The notes under the pieces: generated by a model
Database searches by the model: none
What the model was told of the DNA's origin: nothing
The model's input: the letters and a program-made list of their open reading frames with translations, nothing else
Assembly: GCA_019022495.1 (NCBI GenBank)
Contig: JAFEKR010000015.1
Coordinates: 372,001 to 436,000, forward strand
Direction of reading: 5' to 3'
Origin: Epichloe hybrida
Taxonomy: Eukaryota; Ascomycota; Sordariomycetes; Hypocreales; Clavicipitaceae
DNA: 64,000 nt
Part shown: one piece after another, positions 13,271 through 24,856 of the stretch
Position numbering within the stretch: position 1 is the stretch's first letter
Layout: each line of letters opens with the position of its first letter
Translations under genes and position numbers: made by a program

Positions 13271-15559
13271 CTTCTATATTAGTTAAATCCCCTATAAATA
13301 GTTTAAGATTAGTAATATTAAAAACATTATATAGTTACGTACTAGGTAGTAGCTTTAGTTAGTACGCTAAACCATAAGTCCTAATTACCTTTTTAATTTT
13401 ATAAGGGCCTAGGTACTTTATACTTAGCTTCCTACTAGGTTACTATAAGTTAATATTCTTTATAGATAATAAAACATAGTTACCTACTCTAAACTTTATT
13501 AGGGTTCGCTTCTTATTATAGTGTTTTATATACTAGGCCTATAAGTTACTTAGAAGCTACTTAATTACTATGTGTCTATCTCTTAGTATAGTGGCATAAG
13601 TCTCTGCCTAGTTGTTTACTATAGGGATGTCTATAACTACTTACTATAGTCCCCTAGGGTTATAGCCTTATAGCGCCTTAGCTAGGGTGTAGTTATAAGT
13701 TAAATAGACGCTTATGTTATATATAAACTATACTATTAAAAGATTATTAGCCTAATTAGTCTAATTAAAGCAAGCAAAGGCTCTTAAATAATGCTCTAAA
13801 ACTTAGTTTAAATGTTTTATCTAACTATCTATTTACAAGTAAAACGCGGTGCTTAGTTACTACTTAGTTATAATAAGATAGCAAAAGGTTATCTAAAACC
13901 CACTAGTAAAAGTTAAACCATAGTCTATAATAATACCTTCTAGGGCGCTATAATCCTTAAAAACATACTCTAGGAATATAGTAGCTAACCTATTACTAGT
14001 TATTCACGTTAAAATAGGGATATAAATACTGTATTTTATAAAACAGTTCATAATAACTAAGATCGCATTATAAGTCTAATTTATGTCTTTTATAGGTAGT
14101 AGCCCCATAATAAAATCTATTAATAATTCTTAAAAAGGCTAATTAGGCACTAGTAGCGCAGCTAGCTTACTATATAGTTTATAGTGCCTTAGCTTTAAAG
14201 TCTAATAGCTCACGTAAGTTTACATATATAACTTAGTGTCTTTCTTTATTATTAGCTAGTAATACTAACTTATAATCTAATAGAGGGTCTTACTAACTCC
14301 CTGGTGGCCTACTGCTAGGTTATTATAGGTAAGTAGTAAAATTTTCTTTCTTATACCTACTAGAACAAAAACTCTATTTTAAAACATTAATAGCTTAGAG
14401 GGCCTAACAGACTATATTTATAATGCTTTAAGGTTACTACTCTTAAGTAGCTTCCTATAACCTATAGTAAAGTTATTACCTTACTATGCTTAAAATAACA
14501 TAACTTAAATTAGAGTCTCTAATTCTACGTATATAGGACACGCGTTATATATAAACTTAGAAGAGGTTTACTAGACTACTTATATTCTTACTATAATACT
14601 ACTACAAGTAGCTAGCTTATAGTGTGCTTTTAGACTTATAGATAAATTACAGCTAAGTAGCGTTTTAAGGGGGCGCTTATATTACTTACTAATTACTAAC
14701 TTAGCTAGACTCCTAACCTATAGGCTCGCTAGACTTATAGAAACATTAGAAAACATAGACAAGGCATAACCTTACTACTTATAATAAGCAGACTTAGTTA
14801 GCGTATTACTTATAGGCTTTATAGGACTATTAGGTTCCTTAATAATATAATAAAGTTATGTCTTCTTAAAACCCTAGAGGCTTAAATAGCCCTTATAACG
14901 CTCTTATAACAAACCATTAACTACGCTAAGTAATATAACCTTAAGGCCCGTAACTATACTATTACATACATAGCACCCTTACTACTTAGCATCTAAAAAC
15001 TTAGCTAAGAAGTTAGGTAGCTATAAGAATATAGCCTCTGCCCTACGCTCCTTACTAATATAATTTACTCTTCTTAATAAGGTATTAGTAGGGTTTAGCT
15101 TACCTATATAATATTTAATCCTAAAATTAAATAGACAAAGCTTATCTAACACTATTACCTACCTACTAGATAGCTTTAGCTTTATAGCTAGGTACTTATA
15201 ATTTAAATAGTTTGTAATAACTATAATCTAATAAGTTAAATACGTAAGGTAATGTCTCTAGGCTTAAAACGCCTCTTAGATTGCTAATAACTTAGTGTCT
15301 AGGGTTAAGTAGTAAAGTTTAATATTAGTTAACTTCCTTAAAAAATACACTACTAGGTGCTAGCTACCTAGCACTAATATTATAAGTATAGCTTTAATTA
15401 CATAACCAAATACATCTATCTTTACTCTTAGTAAATAAAGTAGGTTAAAGTGCACTAAGATTAGTACCTCCTAGAACTTCTTTTAGAGTTCTCTAAACAC
15501 TATAAGTTCGCTAGGCTTTAGCTTAAACTCCGCTAGTTAAACACCCTTTAAATAGTTTA

Positions 15560-16330
15560 TTAGCAGGACTACTACCTTACTATACTATTTTATAAAGCAT
15601 TAGTAAAACCCTATAAACCTAAGGAATAATTAAATATTAAACACACTACTAGGTATTAGCTAGGTTATAATAGCTTTAACCTATAATAGTTCTATCTTAA
15701 TGCCCTTCTTAGATATAATAAAACCTAGGAACTTTGCCTTTATAACTAAAAATTAGCACTTTTTAAGGTTAATATAAAGGTTAGCGTCCTAAAGTCACCC
15801 TAGCACTCTTTTAATATGCTCTATGTGTCTTGTAGGGTCGCTGCTATATATTAAGGTGTTATTAAGGTAAATAATGCAAAATTCATTTACAAGCCCCTTA
15901 AGAGTATTGTTAATATATTCCTAAAAAGTGGCTAGTGTATTTACTAACCTAAACAGCATTATAAGATATTCAAAGTGCCTATAGTAGCAATAAAATACTA
16001 TCTTCTACTTATTACCCTTATAAATATATAGCTAGTAGTACGCCTCTTAAAGATTTAGTAACGTAAAAATCTTTACACTTACTAATTAATTAAGGATTTT
16101 AGAGATTAGTAGTAAAGGGGCCTTATTTTTAATAGTAATCTTATTAAGGCCCCTATAATCCATATAAAGCCTTAATTTCCCTGATTTTTTTGGAACGAAT
16201 AAAATTAGGGCTCCTGCTAGGCTTATTAATCTTCTAATCTACCCTTTCTCCTATGCACTTACTAGGTACTCCCTAAGCACTTCTAGCTCTTTTTTAGCTA
16301 GGTTATATATAGGTCCCTAGGGTAGTTATT
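15560..16330 (-). pseudogene. Gypsy reverse transcriptase remnant
   Basis: The minus strand shows successive gypsy RT blocks: [25 protein letters not shown], and F-C-I-I-Y-L-N-N-T-L-I-Y-S. The last should contain Y-x-D-D, and both Asp codons are now Asn. A short run around 16,170-16,215 (K-S-G-K-L-R-L, including an intact TTTTTTGGAACG stretch) is less mutated than its surroundings. No continuous frame remains. Confidence 0.8.
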
Positions 16331-18427
16331 TTCCCTCTTCTAATTTAATTACATAAGTATAACTACCTAATTCCAGGAGCTTACTAGCTAGCTCCTTTAA
16401 AAATATATTTATAAATTCTATATACTCTTCTAGAATTTACTATAGGGGTGTGTTACTATTTATCTCTTATATAAGCGCTACTAATTCTTTATAAAACACT
16501 ACCTAGAGCACTATTACACTTCTTAGTTTTTTCTTCTTTAACATATAGGTATATTTTATTACTATTACTATAACTACGCCGTAACTTAGGTTATTACTTA
16601 TTACATCACCTATTAGTAAATTTTTATTAGCATTTTCTTCTATTACCTCTAGGTTAACTACCTTAATCTTTAGTAATACTAGTAATAGTATAATAGAAGA
16701 CTACTTTACTACCTTATAAAGTTATTGCTTACCTATAGCGAAAGTAATATAATCCTAGGTTATTAGAAACCTCTAGAAACCCTGCTTTTAGTCTATTACT
16801 ATAGGTTTATATTCTAGGGTCTAGTCTATCCCTAGGAGTATTCCCTCTCCTATATTAGTAATATAGTAGCTAACTTAGTAAACCTTTATATAGCCTATGC
16901 TATCTTTTACCTTAACTAATTTACGTAGAATTCCCTAGTGTGGGATCTTATCCTTACTTATGCTTTCTAGTATTATCTCTGTTTTTTCTACGTTTTTCTA
17001 ATCCTATTTTAATAATAATTTAGGGTGGATTATCAAATATTCCGCGCTTGTATCAAACAGCGCTAGCACTACTAACTAGCGGTTATCTTACTATAAGGAC
17101 ACCTGTATTCTTATTCTCTTATCTATAGGTTTTTTTATAGTAAGACTATTATCCTAGGCCTAAGCTAAACTAATTAGAATCTTATTTAGGTCTAAGGTTT
17201 TATTACTACTATTCTTATGCTTCTTAGTAGTATACTTATTACTTTTATAAATTAAGTAGTTTACTATATTATATCTATTTAAACTATATCTAGAACTACT
17301 ATATTTAAAGCACTTAAATAGTCTCTAGCCTATGCTAGGTTACTATAAGCTTTACTATAAGTTATCTATAAGGGAGCTAGAGTATTATCTCTTATTACTT
17401 CTACTTTCCTTATTATGGTTTTTATTATAATTACTTAATATAAATATTATTATAACTTTAGCCTTTTTTCCTTAACCCTATAGGTAACTCTAAGATATTA
17501 GGAACTCTTGGCTAACTATATGCTTCCTTATAGTATTATTTAAGCTATTTAGAAAAATTACTATTCTTAAGCACGTAAGGATTTAGTTAGGTAATTTTAC
17601 TTTTACCTTTATCTAAAGTCTTAGGAAAGATTAAAAAGACTAATTACTTTTTTACCTAAGATTTAGTAGTGTCCTAGTAGCTTCTAAGTACTATATATCT
17701 TTATTTATTACTCTAGTGTTTAGCTAGGATACAAATCTATCCTAGGTGTAAGCTAAGTAGTTAACTAACCTATTTACTATTATATAACATATTTACTATT
17801 ACTTTATATTATTAGCTAAGTAGCTGCTAGTATATACTACCTTTATTTTATTATCCTAAAAGGTTCTTAGGTCTAGCTTAAATAGTATATTTAAATCTAC
17901 TAGGTATACCTGTAAATTCTTATAAGTATTACCTTTATACGCGGGTACCTTATACTATATCTTAATAAAGCTTTATAGGTATATATTTGCTATGAACTTA
18001 GTATTAGGTAGGAAGTCTAGGAATAAGGGAATTCTCTACGCGTTTATCTAAGGGGTAATTATAGGTTCTCTGCCTAATCTAGCTAATTATAAGTTTACTT
18101 CTATTTCCTTAAGCTATACTTCTATATCTAAGATCTCCTTTCTTATACAGGTATTTTATAGCTTAGCTTATATAACCTTATATTACCTCTATAGCTTATC
18201 TAGATTATTATTATTACTAGATTTAGTATTACTATATTAGTTAGGTAGTGTCTACTATACCCTCTTATATTCTATAGTTAGGGTGTTCTAGTTACTACCT
18301 AGGTACTATAGAGTTAGGGCTTCCTTACTAGGTAGTATAGGTGTGTTTTAGGTAAATATTCTATAGCTCCTTTATATTTAAATCTAGCTAATAGTCTATT
18401 TTCCCTAAAGGGTTTAAGAGTTTAACT

Positions 18428-18694
18428 TATTATAACTATATTTAAGGAGATATAAATAAAGTAAAGGCTAAGGTTCTTAGTTATAGCTAAAGAGCTACTA
18501 CTTAGGGGTAGGTACATAAAGGTCTTAAACTCTAACCTCCTATATCTCTTATAGGCGGTCCTTATCTAAATACCCTACTATATGCACGTAGCTATCTTAT
18601 AGCTACTTAGTTATTCGCGGAACCTAAGGCTTATCCGAGGGCTCTAATATGTGACCGTCCCGTCCATGGCCCCTTGGCCTCCGTGCTCCTAACA
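18428..18694 (-). repeat. Gypsy LTR, right (5' in element sense)
   Basis: A 267-bp LTR starting TATTATAACTATATTT (TG changed to TA by RIP) and ending GTGCTCCTAACA. The first 200 bp are heavily mutated, while the last about 50 bp (18,640-18,694) keep CpG and CpA. It is equal in length to its mate at 10,882-11,148. Confidence 0.88.
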
Positions 18695-19329
18695 ATAATA
18701 TAATTAGACGTAAATACCTTATAATGCTAGAACCTATTACCCTTTAAATAGCAATTAAGGCCCTAAATAATACCACAGGCCCTAATAGCCTTATCCTAAC
18801 CCTCCTTATCTTTAGAGCTTACTTATGTATAATAAATAAGTCCCTGCTATTACCTAATATTACATAGTATATAATTATAGTATAGAAGGCTACTAAAGAG
18901 ATTAAGAGACTCTATACTATCTAGAAGGTTAATAAGGCCCTCACTAAACATAATAGCCTAAATACCTTAAAGACCCTTAGCTTACTACTTAGATTAAAGG
19001 TTAAGGTCTAGTAAGAAAGTAAGGGATAGGCAGGTCTATATAAGCTACTAGTAATTACTAGAGAAAGCTATACACTTAATATACCTAGAGGCCTAAAGAC
19101 CTTTAGGTTAATATCTATTAAGCCCTACTATAATAACCCTAGTATAGAGAAGATAGTAAAGCCTAGTAAAGAGAAAGGAGAAAAAGGGTAAGAAGCCTAT
19201 AATAAGAATATAGTACTACTAATACTACTAAAGTAAGGATATGGAAGGCTATAGAAGAACCCTCCTATAATGCCTTAAGGTGCTAATACCTTCCTATTAG
19301 CGAAAGAATATAGTAACCTAGCTCTTATA

Positions 19330-20900
19330 ATTAAGCTACATAAGGAAGGAATTATTAAGACCCCTAGTAAACCTTTTAAGCTATTAATAAAAGCGGAAAT
19401 TAATGCTTTAATTAAGTAAGGTATGTTTAAATTCATTATATTTAATAAGGAAGAACATAGTGAAATTTAAATCTTTAATTCCTAGATTATTAATAAGATT
19501 AAGGGTAAGATAATAGAACCCTATAAAAAGTTATGCCTTATAATCTAAGGGTGTAAGGATAAAGGGAAATAAGCTATTCTTACATAGGCCCTAATAATTT
19601 AACATATAAGCTAACGTCTTATCCTTATAATAGCCCCGTTAGTAAGATTAAGGAAATTCCTTATCTAGCTAAGAGATATCTATTAGGCTTATATATAGGC
19701 CTATATATTACTAAAGCAGCTAATCCTAGCGCGCTTACTAATTCAGATATAGTATCTTTACTTACCTAGTATAATCTTAAGGGTTATAAAACCCCTCTAT
19801 AAGCTTATAAAGGTAGGAACATACTAGTAAGTTACATATTACAAGTATTATAGAGAGAACCTCTAGATAGAAACCTTTACATATAATCCTTACCTACTTA
19901 TAACTATAAAGGAAAGCCCTAACTTTACCTATATTAGAATATAAACTAATAATATAATTAGCCTCTTAGATAAGAAGTTCTCTAAGAAGGAAAAGACCTA
20001 GCTTACTATAGTAAGCTTTAACGCAAAGCTAAAGCAATTCCTAACTTAGGACTACCCTCTTATATTTAATAGTAGTATTATCTTACTAGAGAATAATACT
20101 ATTAAGATCTAGCAGAAAGGGTAAAGTAATAAGTTAAAGTTAGTTCTAATAACTAACTTAAAGCGTAAATATATTAAGCAAAGGGCCTAAGGCGCTTATA
20201 TTACCTTAATCTACTAACCAGAGGCTTACTTTAACCTATCTATTACTATATAACACTAGAAGCTAACCCTAGAGAACATAAAAGCCCTTAATTACTACCT
20301 AAAGTAGTAAATAAATTACCTAGAGAGAGGTCTAACGTTTATCCTAATTAACCTTAAGAAGGTAAAGCTCTTTACTTTTATAGATAAATCCTTTGCTAAT
20401 AACTAGGACCTATCCTTATAACTAGGATATATACTTATCCTAGCAAATAAAGACTACACTAATAGTAAGTTTATAACTAAAGGTAATATTATATACTTTA
20501 GCTTAATAAAGAGTAAGAGAGTTACATAAAGTATACTTACCTTAGAAGTCTATAGCATAGTAGCTAGTGTTAATATAGCTTATATAATTATAACCACCCT
20601 AAACCTAGTTACTAACTAACTAAAGCTCCTAAAGATCCTAGTTATTATATATATAAATTCATACTCCTTATATAAGTGCCTTATTAAGCTTAGTATAATA
20701 AAGGAGAAACACCTAATAATTAATAGTATAGCCCTTTAATAGTTATATAAACACTAAGAACTCTATAAGATCTAATAGATTAATAGGAAGAATAACCTAG
20801 CTAATGCCTTTATAAAGATATTACTTAACAAGGCCCTTAAGAGCTTTATCTTAACTAACTAGATAACTATCTAGATAAAGGGATAGGTTACTTACGCATA
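19330..20900 (+). pseudogene. Copia reverse transcriptase and RNase H remnant (outer copia)
   Basis: The plus-strand frame gives A-E-I-N-A-L-I-K, N-S-R-I-I-N-K-I-K-G-K and, further on, Y-I-R-I, stop, T-N-N-I-I-S-L-L. The last matches the copia RT active site (usually Q-T-D-D), with Asn codons at 19,948-19,953. RNase H follows with I-N-S-Y-S-L-Y-K-C-L-I-K-L-S at about 20,650. Numerous in-frame stops make it non-functional. Confidence 0.8.
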
Positions 20901-21360
20901 ACATATATATAGTAAGAGGAAAAGGTAATCCTCTAGGAGAATAGCCATAGGGATAAGATAGTAATACATAGGGGATCTATGCCCTTATAGTTAATATCCC
21001 TAGTAGCTATAACTATACTAGCCTACTAGGCCCTCCTAGTAGACTATAGAAATTAATAGTAGTATATAAGAGAATAAAGGTATTACTAAGGAGGAGGAAG
21101 ACATTATATACACGCTACAGTGTGGTATATATGTTATTTTAAGGAAAGAAGGAATTCAGAAGGACTCACTTATCCTTACACAAGCTTATAGGCTAAGCGA
21201 GATTATTATTTCCCTTTTATTAGCAACTATATGCCTAGACAGGCTATAAGTTCTTTTCCTTATATCCCCTATTAATTATATTCTTAATCTATCTTTCCTT
21301 TTTTTATTTCTATAATTAATATCGCGTGTTAATAATCATATTAAAAGAGAGAAGTTCTAG

Positions 21361-21669
21361 TATTAGAACAAAGGTAATATCAATTACGCATTATAGCTGT
21401 AATTACCTAGCAAAAGCTTAGGCCACGCGCGGACCCTATACGTAACCTATAACCTAGCACGTTAATTAGCTAGGAAATATAGGGACACAAACGCGTAACC
21501 CCTTTTCCCTTTATATATTATAACTTCTAGCTTTTTACCTCTCTTTTTAAACAACTTAATTAATTATAATAACAGACAACGCAGCCTAGAATAGATAATT
21601 GATAACAATACTATTCTTCGGGCTTACGACTGTATTACACATTGAATTCAATACCCTGTGATTCCAACA
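21361..21669 (+). repeat. Copia LTR, 3' copy of the outer copia element
   Basis: A 309-bp LTR that starts TATTAGAACAAAGG (TG to TA by RIP) and ends GATTCCAACA, followed by the target duplication ATTAA. It is the same length as its mate at 448-756. Its right half (21,590-21,669) is the better preserved end. Confidence 0.9.
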
Positions 21670-22855
21670 ATTAATTTAAGCTAAAATTAAAGGGAATCAG
21701 GTGCTAATAGCATTATTAATTATCTTAATTAGAGAGTTACCTTTTATAATTAAGTAATTTACTTAAAAACATTACTCATAGCTAATTAACGCGTTAGTAA
21801 GCTATTTATTAATATTAACCTTTGCTAGGCTACGCTTAATAACTTTATTAAAGTTAACCTTAGTGTAATGCCTAATTATTCTATTTAAGGGCATTATATT
21901 CCTTATAAGCTCTCTAAGCTTCTTATAAAGTAAGATATACTATAGGATTATTTACTTATACTTATTTCTAAGCATTGTAATAAACTAATTATAATATTCT
22001 CTTATAGTCTTTAATAGATTCTAATACTAACTATTAAACACTTAATATTATCTGTTAAGAACTATACACTAAGCGCTATCTTTAGCATTATCTAGTTATT
22101 AAGGGTATTTAAAGTATCCCTTTTTAGTTAAGTTAATAATAGGAGTAATGCTTATAGGAGGAGAGCTTTCTTAAGGTTACTACTAATTGCTTATAACTCT
22201 AGATATTAATATTCTTAAGCATATTTAAGGCCCTTTAGTCTAGTTTTCTAGTAAAGTAGTTAAAGCTATAATTACTACTCTTCTTACTACTAGAGTCCCT
22301 TTTCCTATTAGGATTAGTAGCTTAGGTAAGTAGTTAAGAGTTGTTATTAAATTAGGATTAATAAAGACCTAAATCCTATCTTTAATAGCTCTTGCCTTTA
22401 TTATCTTAAACTATAGGTCCTAATAATAGGGTTCCTATAGCTTAACTGCTAGCTTATAGCCTTAAGTAGTGTTAGTTTCCTTAGATATCTTAATAATATC
22501 CTGTGTTATTATTATAATTTATTAAACTTTAACCCATGTAAATCTTCCTTGCTACTAGGGGTCGCCTAATTATAATATTAATAATTATAATTAAACCCTA
22601 TCCTCTTACTAGGATATACAGAATTTAATAATTAATTAATTAGAATTAACTTAATAAAGGTATTAATTAGAAAGAAAGGTCTTTATATTATAAACACTAA
22701 GTAATTACTACTATATTAGACTAAGTAGCTAGGATTAGAAATAAAGGTCTAGATTAAGTTACCTAACCCTATAAGAGGGCGTGGACTATAGTTTAAATAA
22801 CTAAGTACCTATACTATAGGGTGTGTAATTTGCCTATATAAACTATACTATGCAT
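21670..22855 (-). mobile_element. Outer RIP-degraded repeat, right part
   Basis: This is the continuation of the repeat at 1-447 across the copia insertion. The minus strand reads G-D-P-stop-stop-Q-G-R-F-T-W-V-K-V near 22,550. Further on come a lysine-rich region and D-N-A-K-D-S-A near 22,090, with stops at former Gln/Trp codons. The frame can be followed for several hundred codons, so a real coding sequence is decayed here, but I do not recognise the family. AT-rich composition ends abruptly near 22,855, where the gene island begins. Confidence 0.5.
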
Positions 22856-23210
22856 TTACTGAAGGTCTGGAAAAATAACTAGTTAGGTGGGTCCTAGTGT
22901 CCAAGTTGCCTGCATGCGGTTGAGCGCTTGCGGCGGGATTCCAACAGAAACCCAGCAAGGATTGGTCCGCCTTCATCTCGGGCCAATGGCGGACCAATCA
23001 TTGGCCTCGGATGCAACATCGTGACAGGCACAATTTGAGATGCTTTTTTTGCCCAACGCTCTCGTGGGTTTTGTCCATGTCAATTGAGAATAAAGACTAC
23101 TCCATGCCATCCATCGTAGTAATGATGTCTACATCTATTCATGCTTTGTACCTCTTAGGCACGGAGAGTACAACTAGGTTCCCTAGGAATTGGTCGAATC
23201 TTTTTTTTTT
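22856..23210. other. Boundary between AT-rich block and gene island
   Basis: Within a few tens of bases the composition changes from TA-saturated to balanced, with TG and CA restored. No gene is seen; it is the 3' flank of the minus-strand LIM gene. A run of ten Ts lies at 23,202-23,211, right at that gene's end. Confidence 0.6.
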
Positions 23211-24050
23211 TTAGTAGCCAAGTTCACGGCATGGCTCTGAATGTCGCTTCCACCGCTCATCTCGCCCATCTCGCCCATCTCGCCCATCTCGCCCAAGGGG
23301 GCGAGCAATCCATTGCTTTCTCGTCGGAAACCCAGAACAGACGGATTGTTGATTGGATCTCACTGTATCATCTTCCAGAACATGCTGCATGTGCCACGGG
23401 ATAGGCTTCGAAGGATATGGCCGAAAAGAGTGTCCATTGATGGGATCGTTCATGTTCACCCAGAACATGGGTAGCTCTCGCTTCCCGTCTGTTTGCTTGT
23501 CCCCATTTCCGTGGACCAACTGTTCGTTCGTTGCTTTCGATGGCCAGCAACTCCCGAGCTGATCTCTGGGCCTCTTAGTCCATCGACGTCTCGTCACTCC
23601 TCCATCAATCAAATCGATTCTCTTCAGTCCTCGTTGAAGTATTCCCTGCTCATCCAGCGAATCAAGCTCGCACTCGACAGCACATAATGCACAAAGAGGC
23701 GACTGCAAAGTTTCTGTCCTTTGGCTCTTCTGGCCGTGACCAATATCCTCATTTGTATCGGCTGCATCTTTTGGCGGATCCAGCACACCTATGCACAACC
23801 TTCGAGTCCCGTAGATCAAGCAGCCATAGCAAGCTCGATGCCAGAAACACCATCCAAAGCTCACACAGTCTGCTTCTCGCAGGACCAACTCCCCGCATGC
23901 CCAGCATATCGAGAGGTCGATAATAATGACGTAGCACTCGGCACAGGTGAGCCGCGCAGACTGTCCAAGAATATGGGGCTTCTGAGCCGAAAGACGATAA
24001 CAGAAAGTACACGTGAACACATCAGGCTCAAAATGTGCATTTGGTGCCAT
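23211..24050 (-). CDS. LIM-type zinc-binding domain protein
   Basis: A 279-residue protein starting at the in-frame ATG at 24,050 (M-A-P-N-A-H-F-E-P-D). The open frame extends upstream to 24,083 without another ATG. Zinc ligands are Cys14/Cys17, Cys36/Cys39, then a LIM-like half Cys49-x2-Cys52-x18-His71-x2-Cys74-x2-Cys77, and Cys120-x2-Cys123. From memory of the family, Pezizomycotina LIM proteins of unknown function share the block S-I-C-W-A-C-G-E-L and a later D-P-I-N-G...F-R-P...K-P-I-P block, and both are present. The last about 30 residues contain four Gly-Arg-Asp-like triplets encoded by a 9-bp tandem repeat. The role is probably protein-protein interaction; no enzyme motif is seen. An intron near the C-terminus cannot be excluded. 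Confidence 0.78.
   Translation of the reverse strand: MAPNAHFEPDVFTCTFCYRLSAQKPHILGQSARLTCAECYVIIIDLSICWACGELVLREADCVSFGWCFWHRACYGCLIYGTRRLCIGVLDPPKDAADTNEDIGHGQKSQRTETLQSPLCALCAVECELDSLDEQGILQRGLKRIDLIDGGVTRRRWTKRPRDQLGSCWPSKATNEQLVHGNGDKQTDGKRELPMFWVNMNDPINGHSFRPYPSKPIPWHMQHVLEDDTVRSNQQSVCSGFPTRKQWIARPLGRDGRDGRDGRDERWKRHSEPCRELGY
23260..23295 (+). repeat. 9-bp tandem repeat, four copies
   Basis: Four perfect copies of TCTCGCCCA lie inside the 3' end of the LIM gene. On the coding strand they encode repeated Gly-Arg-Asp. The multiple-of-three unit keeps the frame, so copy number may vary between strains. Confidence 0.85.
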
Positions 24051-24856
24051 TCTGTGCAAGCTGATTTGGGTTGGGTACTCCACCCATGGGTCTCGTTCGA
24101 ATAGAGCAAACGCCCGACTGTGAAAGGAGAGCTACGGCAAAGAGTGACAACGCTATGGAGTGACAGCTGATGCTCAATCAAACACGAAATTAGAAGAGAA
24201 AGAGTGAAGAGAAAGAGTGAATCGAGGCTCGGTCTCGAAGTTGAGAACTGATATTGGTAAAAGTAGAAAGTAAGTGTTATTGAGAGATGAAGTTGACTTT
24301 GCTTCTGTGTGCCTGCACCCGTTTTTGTGGCTGAAGACAATGAGGCCAGGATGAGGAAGGAGCGCCTCATATTCATTCTCGCTTGTCATGCATGGCCCCA
24401 ACATAGGTAGCAGTCAAGGTTGAAACATCATCCATCAAGTAACGAAATTCATTTAAATTCAAGAGTGCTGAGACTCATACAGCTTATATTCACAGTTTTC
24501 CTTTGCGCCAATATCCATCCAAGGTCCTATGAAAGAACGAGAGAGAGAGAGAATAAAAAAGCGAACGCGAACGGGAACGCCGAGTACCCGCGCCATCCTA
24601 AGCAGTATGTTTCCAAATGCTGAAGAACAAATCAAGCAGCTATTATCAAGTGTATGCTGCCTGGGTACGCCAACCGCTGGCAGTATTTGTACAAGTTACA
24701 AGTTGTCCTCCCCCTATTTTGACGCGAAGAGACGGTGCCCTTCTATCGAGAAATCGGCCAGAGTGGTGGTGACACGCTCACCCAGAACGCTCCGAAATCT
24801 CCCATCTGGCTTTCCCAACAAGTCTACCAAACTCTCAAGAATACCAACTTCTATAG
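24051..24856. other. Intergenic: LIM promoter and upstream gene's 3' flank
   Basis: Both neighbours are on the minus strand, so this stretch holds the LIM gene's upstream region and the 3' flank of the next gene. A (GA)n run sits at about 24,539-24,552. Overlapping short frames here show no family resemblance. Confidence 0.55.

Larger units (their letters stand above)
10882..18694 (-). mobile_element. Ty3/gypsy chromodomain retrotransposon, RIP-inactivated
   Basis: A 7,813-bp element with 267-bp LTRs, inserted in the copia integrase/RT region with target ATAAT duplicated at 10,877-10,881 and 18,695-18,699. Coding is on the minus strand. RT begins with [13 protein letters not shown] at about 16,200 and continues with [12 protein letters not shown]; the active site Y-L-D-D reads Y-L-N-N (15,858-15,863). 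A chromodomain-like segment (W-K-Y-L-V-K, stop, K-G-Y-N-A-L-E-N-S) lies at about 13,070-13,260. RT before integrase before chromodomain is the chromovirus layout. About 1.9 kb between the chromodomain and the left (3') LTR has no recognised coding. Confidence 0.88.
448..21669 (+). mobile_element. Ty1/copia retrotransposon, RIP-inactivated, interrupted twice
   Basis: The element is bounded by two about 309-bp LTRs and a perfect 5-bp target duplication, ATTAA (443-447 and 21,670-21,674). Its own sequence is 448-3,819, 10,420-10,881 and 18,700-21,669; the rest is two later insertions with their duplicated targets. Domain order on the plus strand is a Gag zinc knuckle (from 2,953), aspartic protease (about 3,370), integrase core (10,490-10,880), reverse transcriptase (about 19,350-20,100) and RNase H (about 20,630). 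Protease before integrase before RT is the copia order. Every domain carries stop codons and the catalytic Asp codons have become Asn, so it cannot move by itself. Internal sequence is about 6.2 kb. Confidence 0.9.

Noticed and set aside
23861..24376. 171-codon minus-strand frame overlapping the LIM gene start
   Set aside because: It is an alternate frame of the LIM coding strand; the LIM frame has the zinc-ligand pattern.
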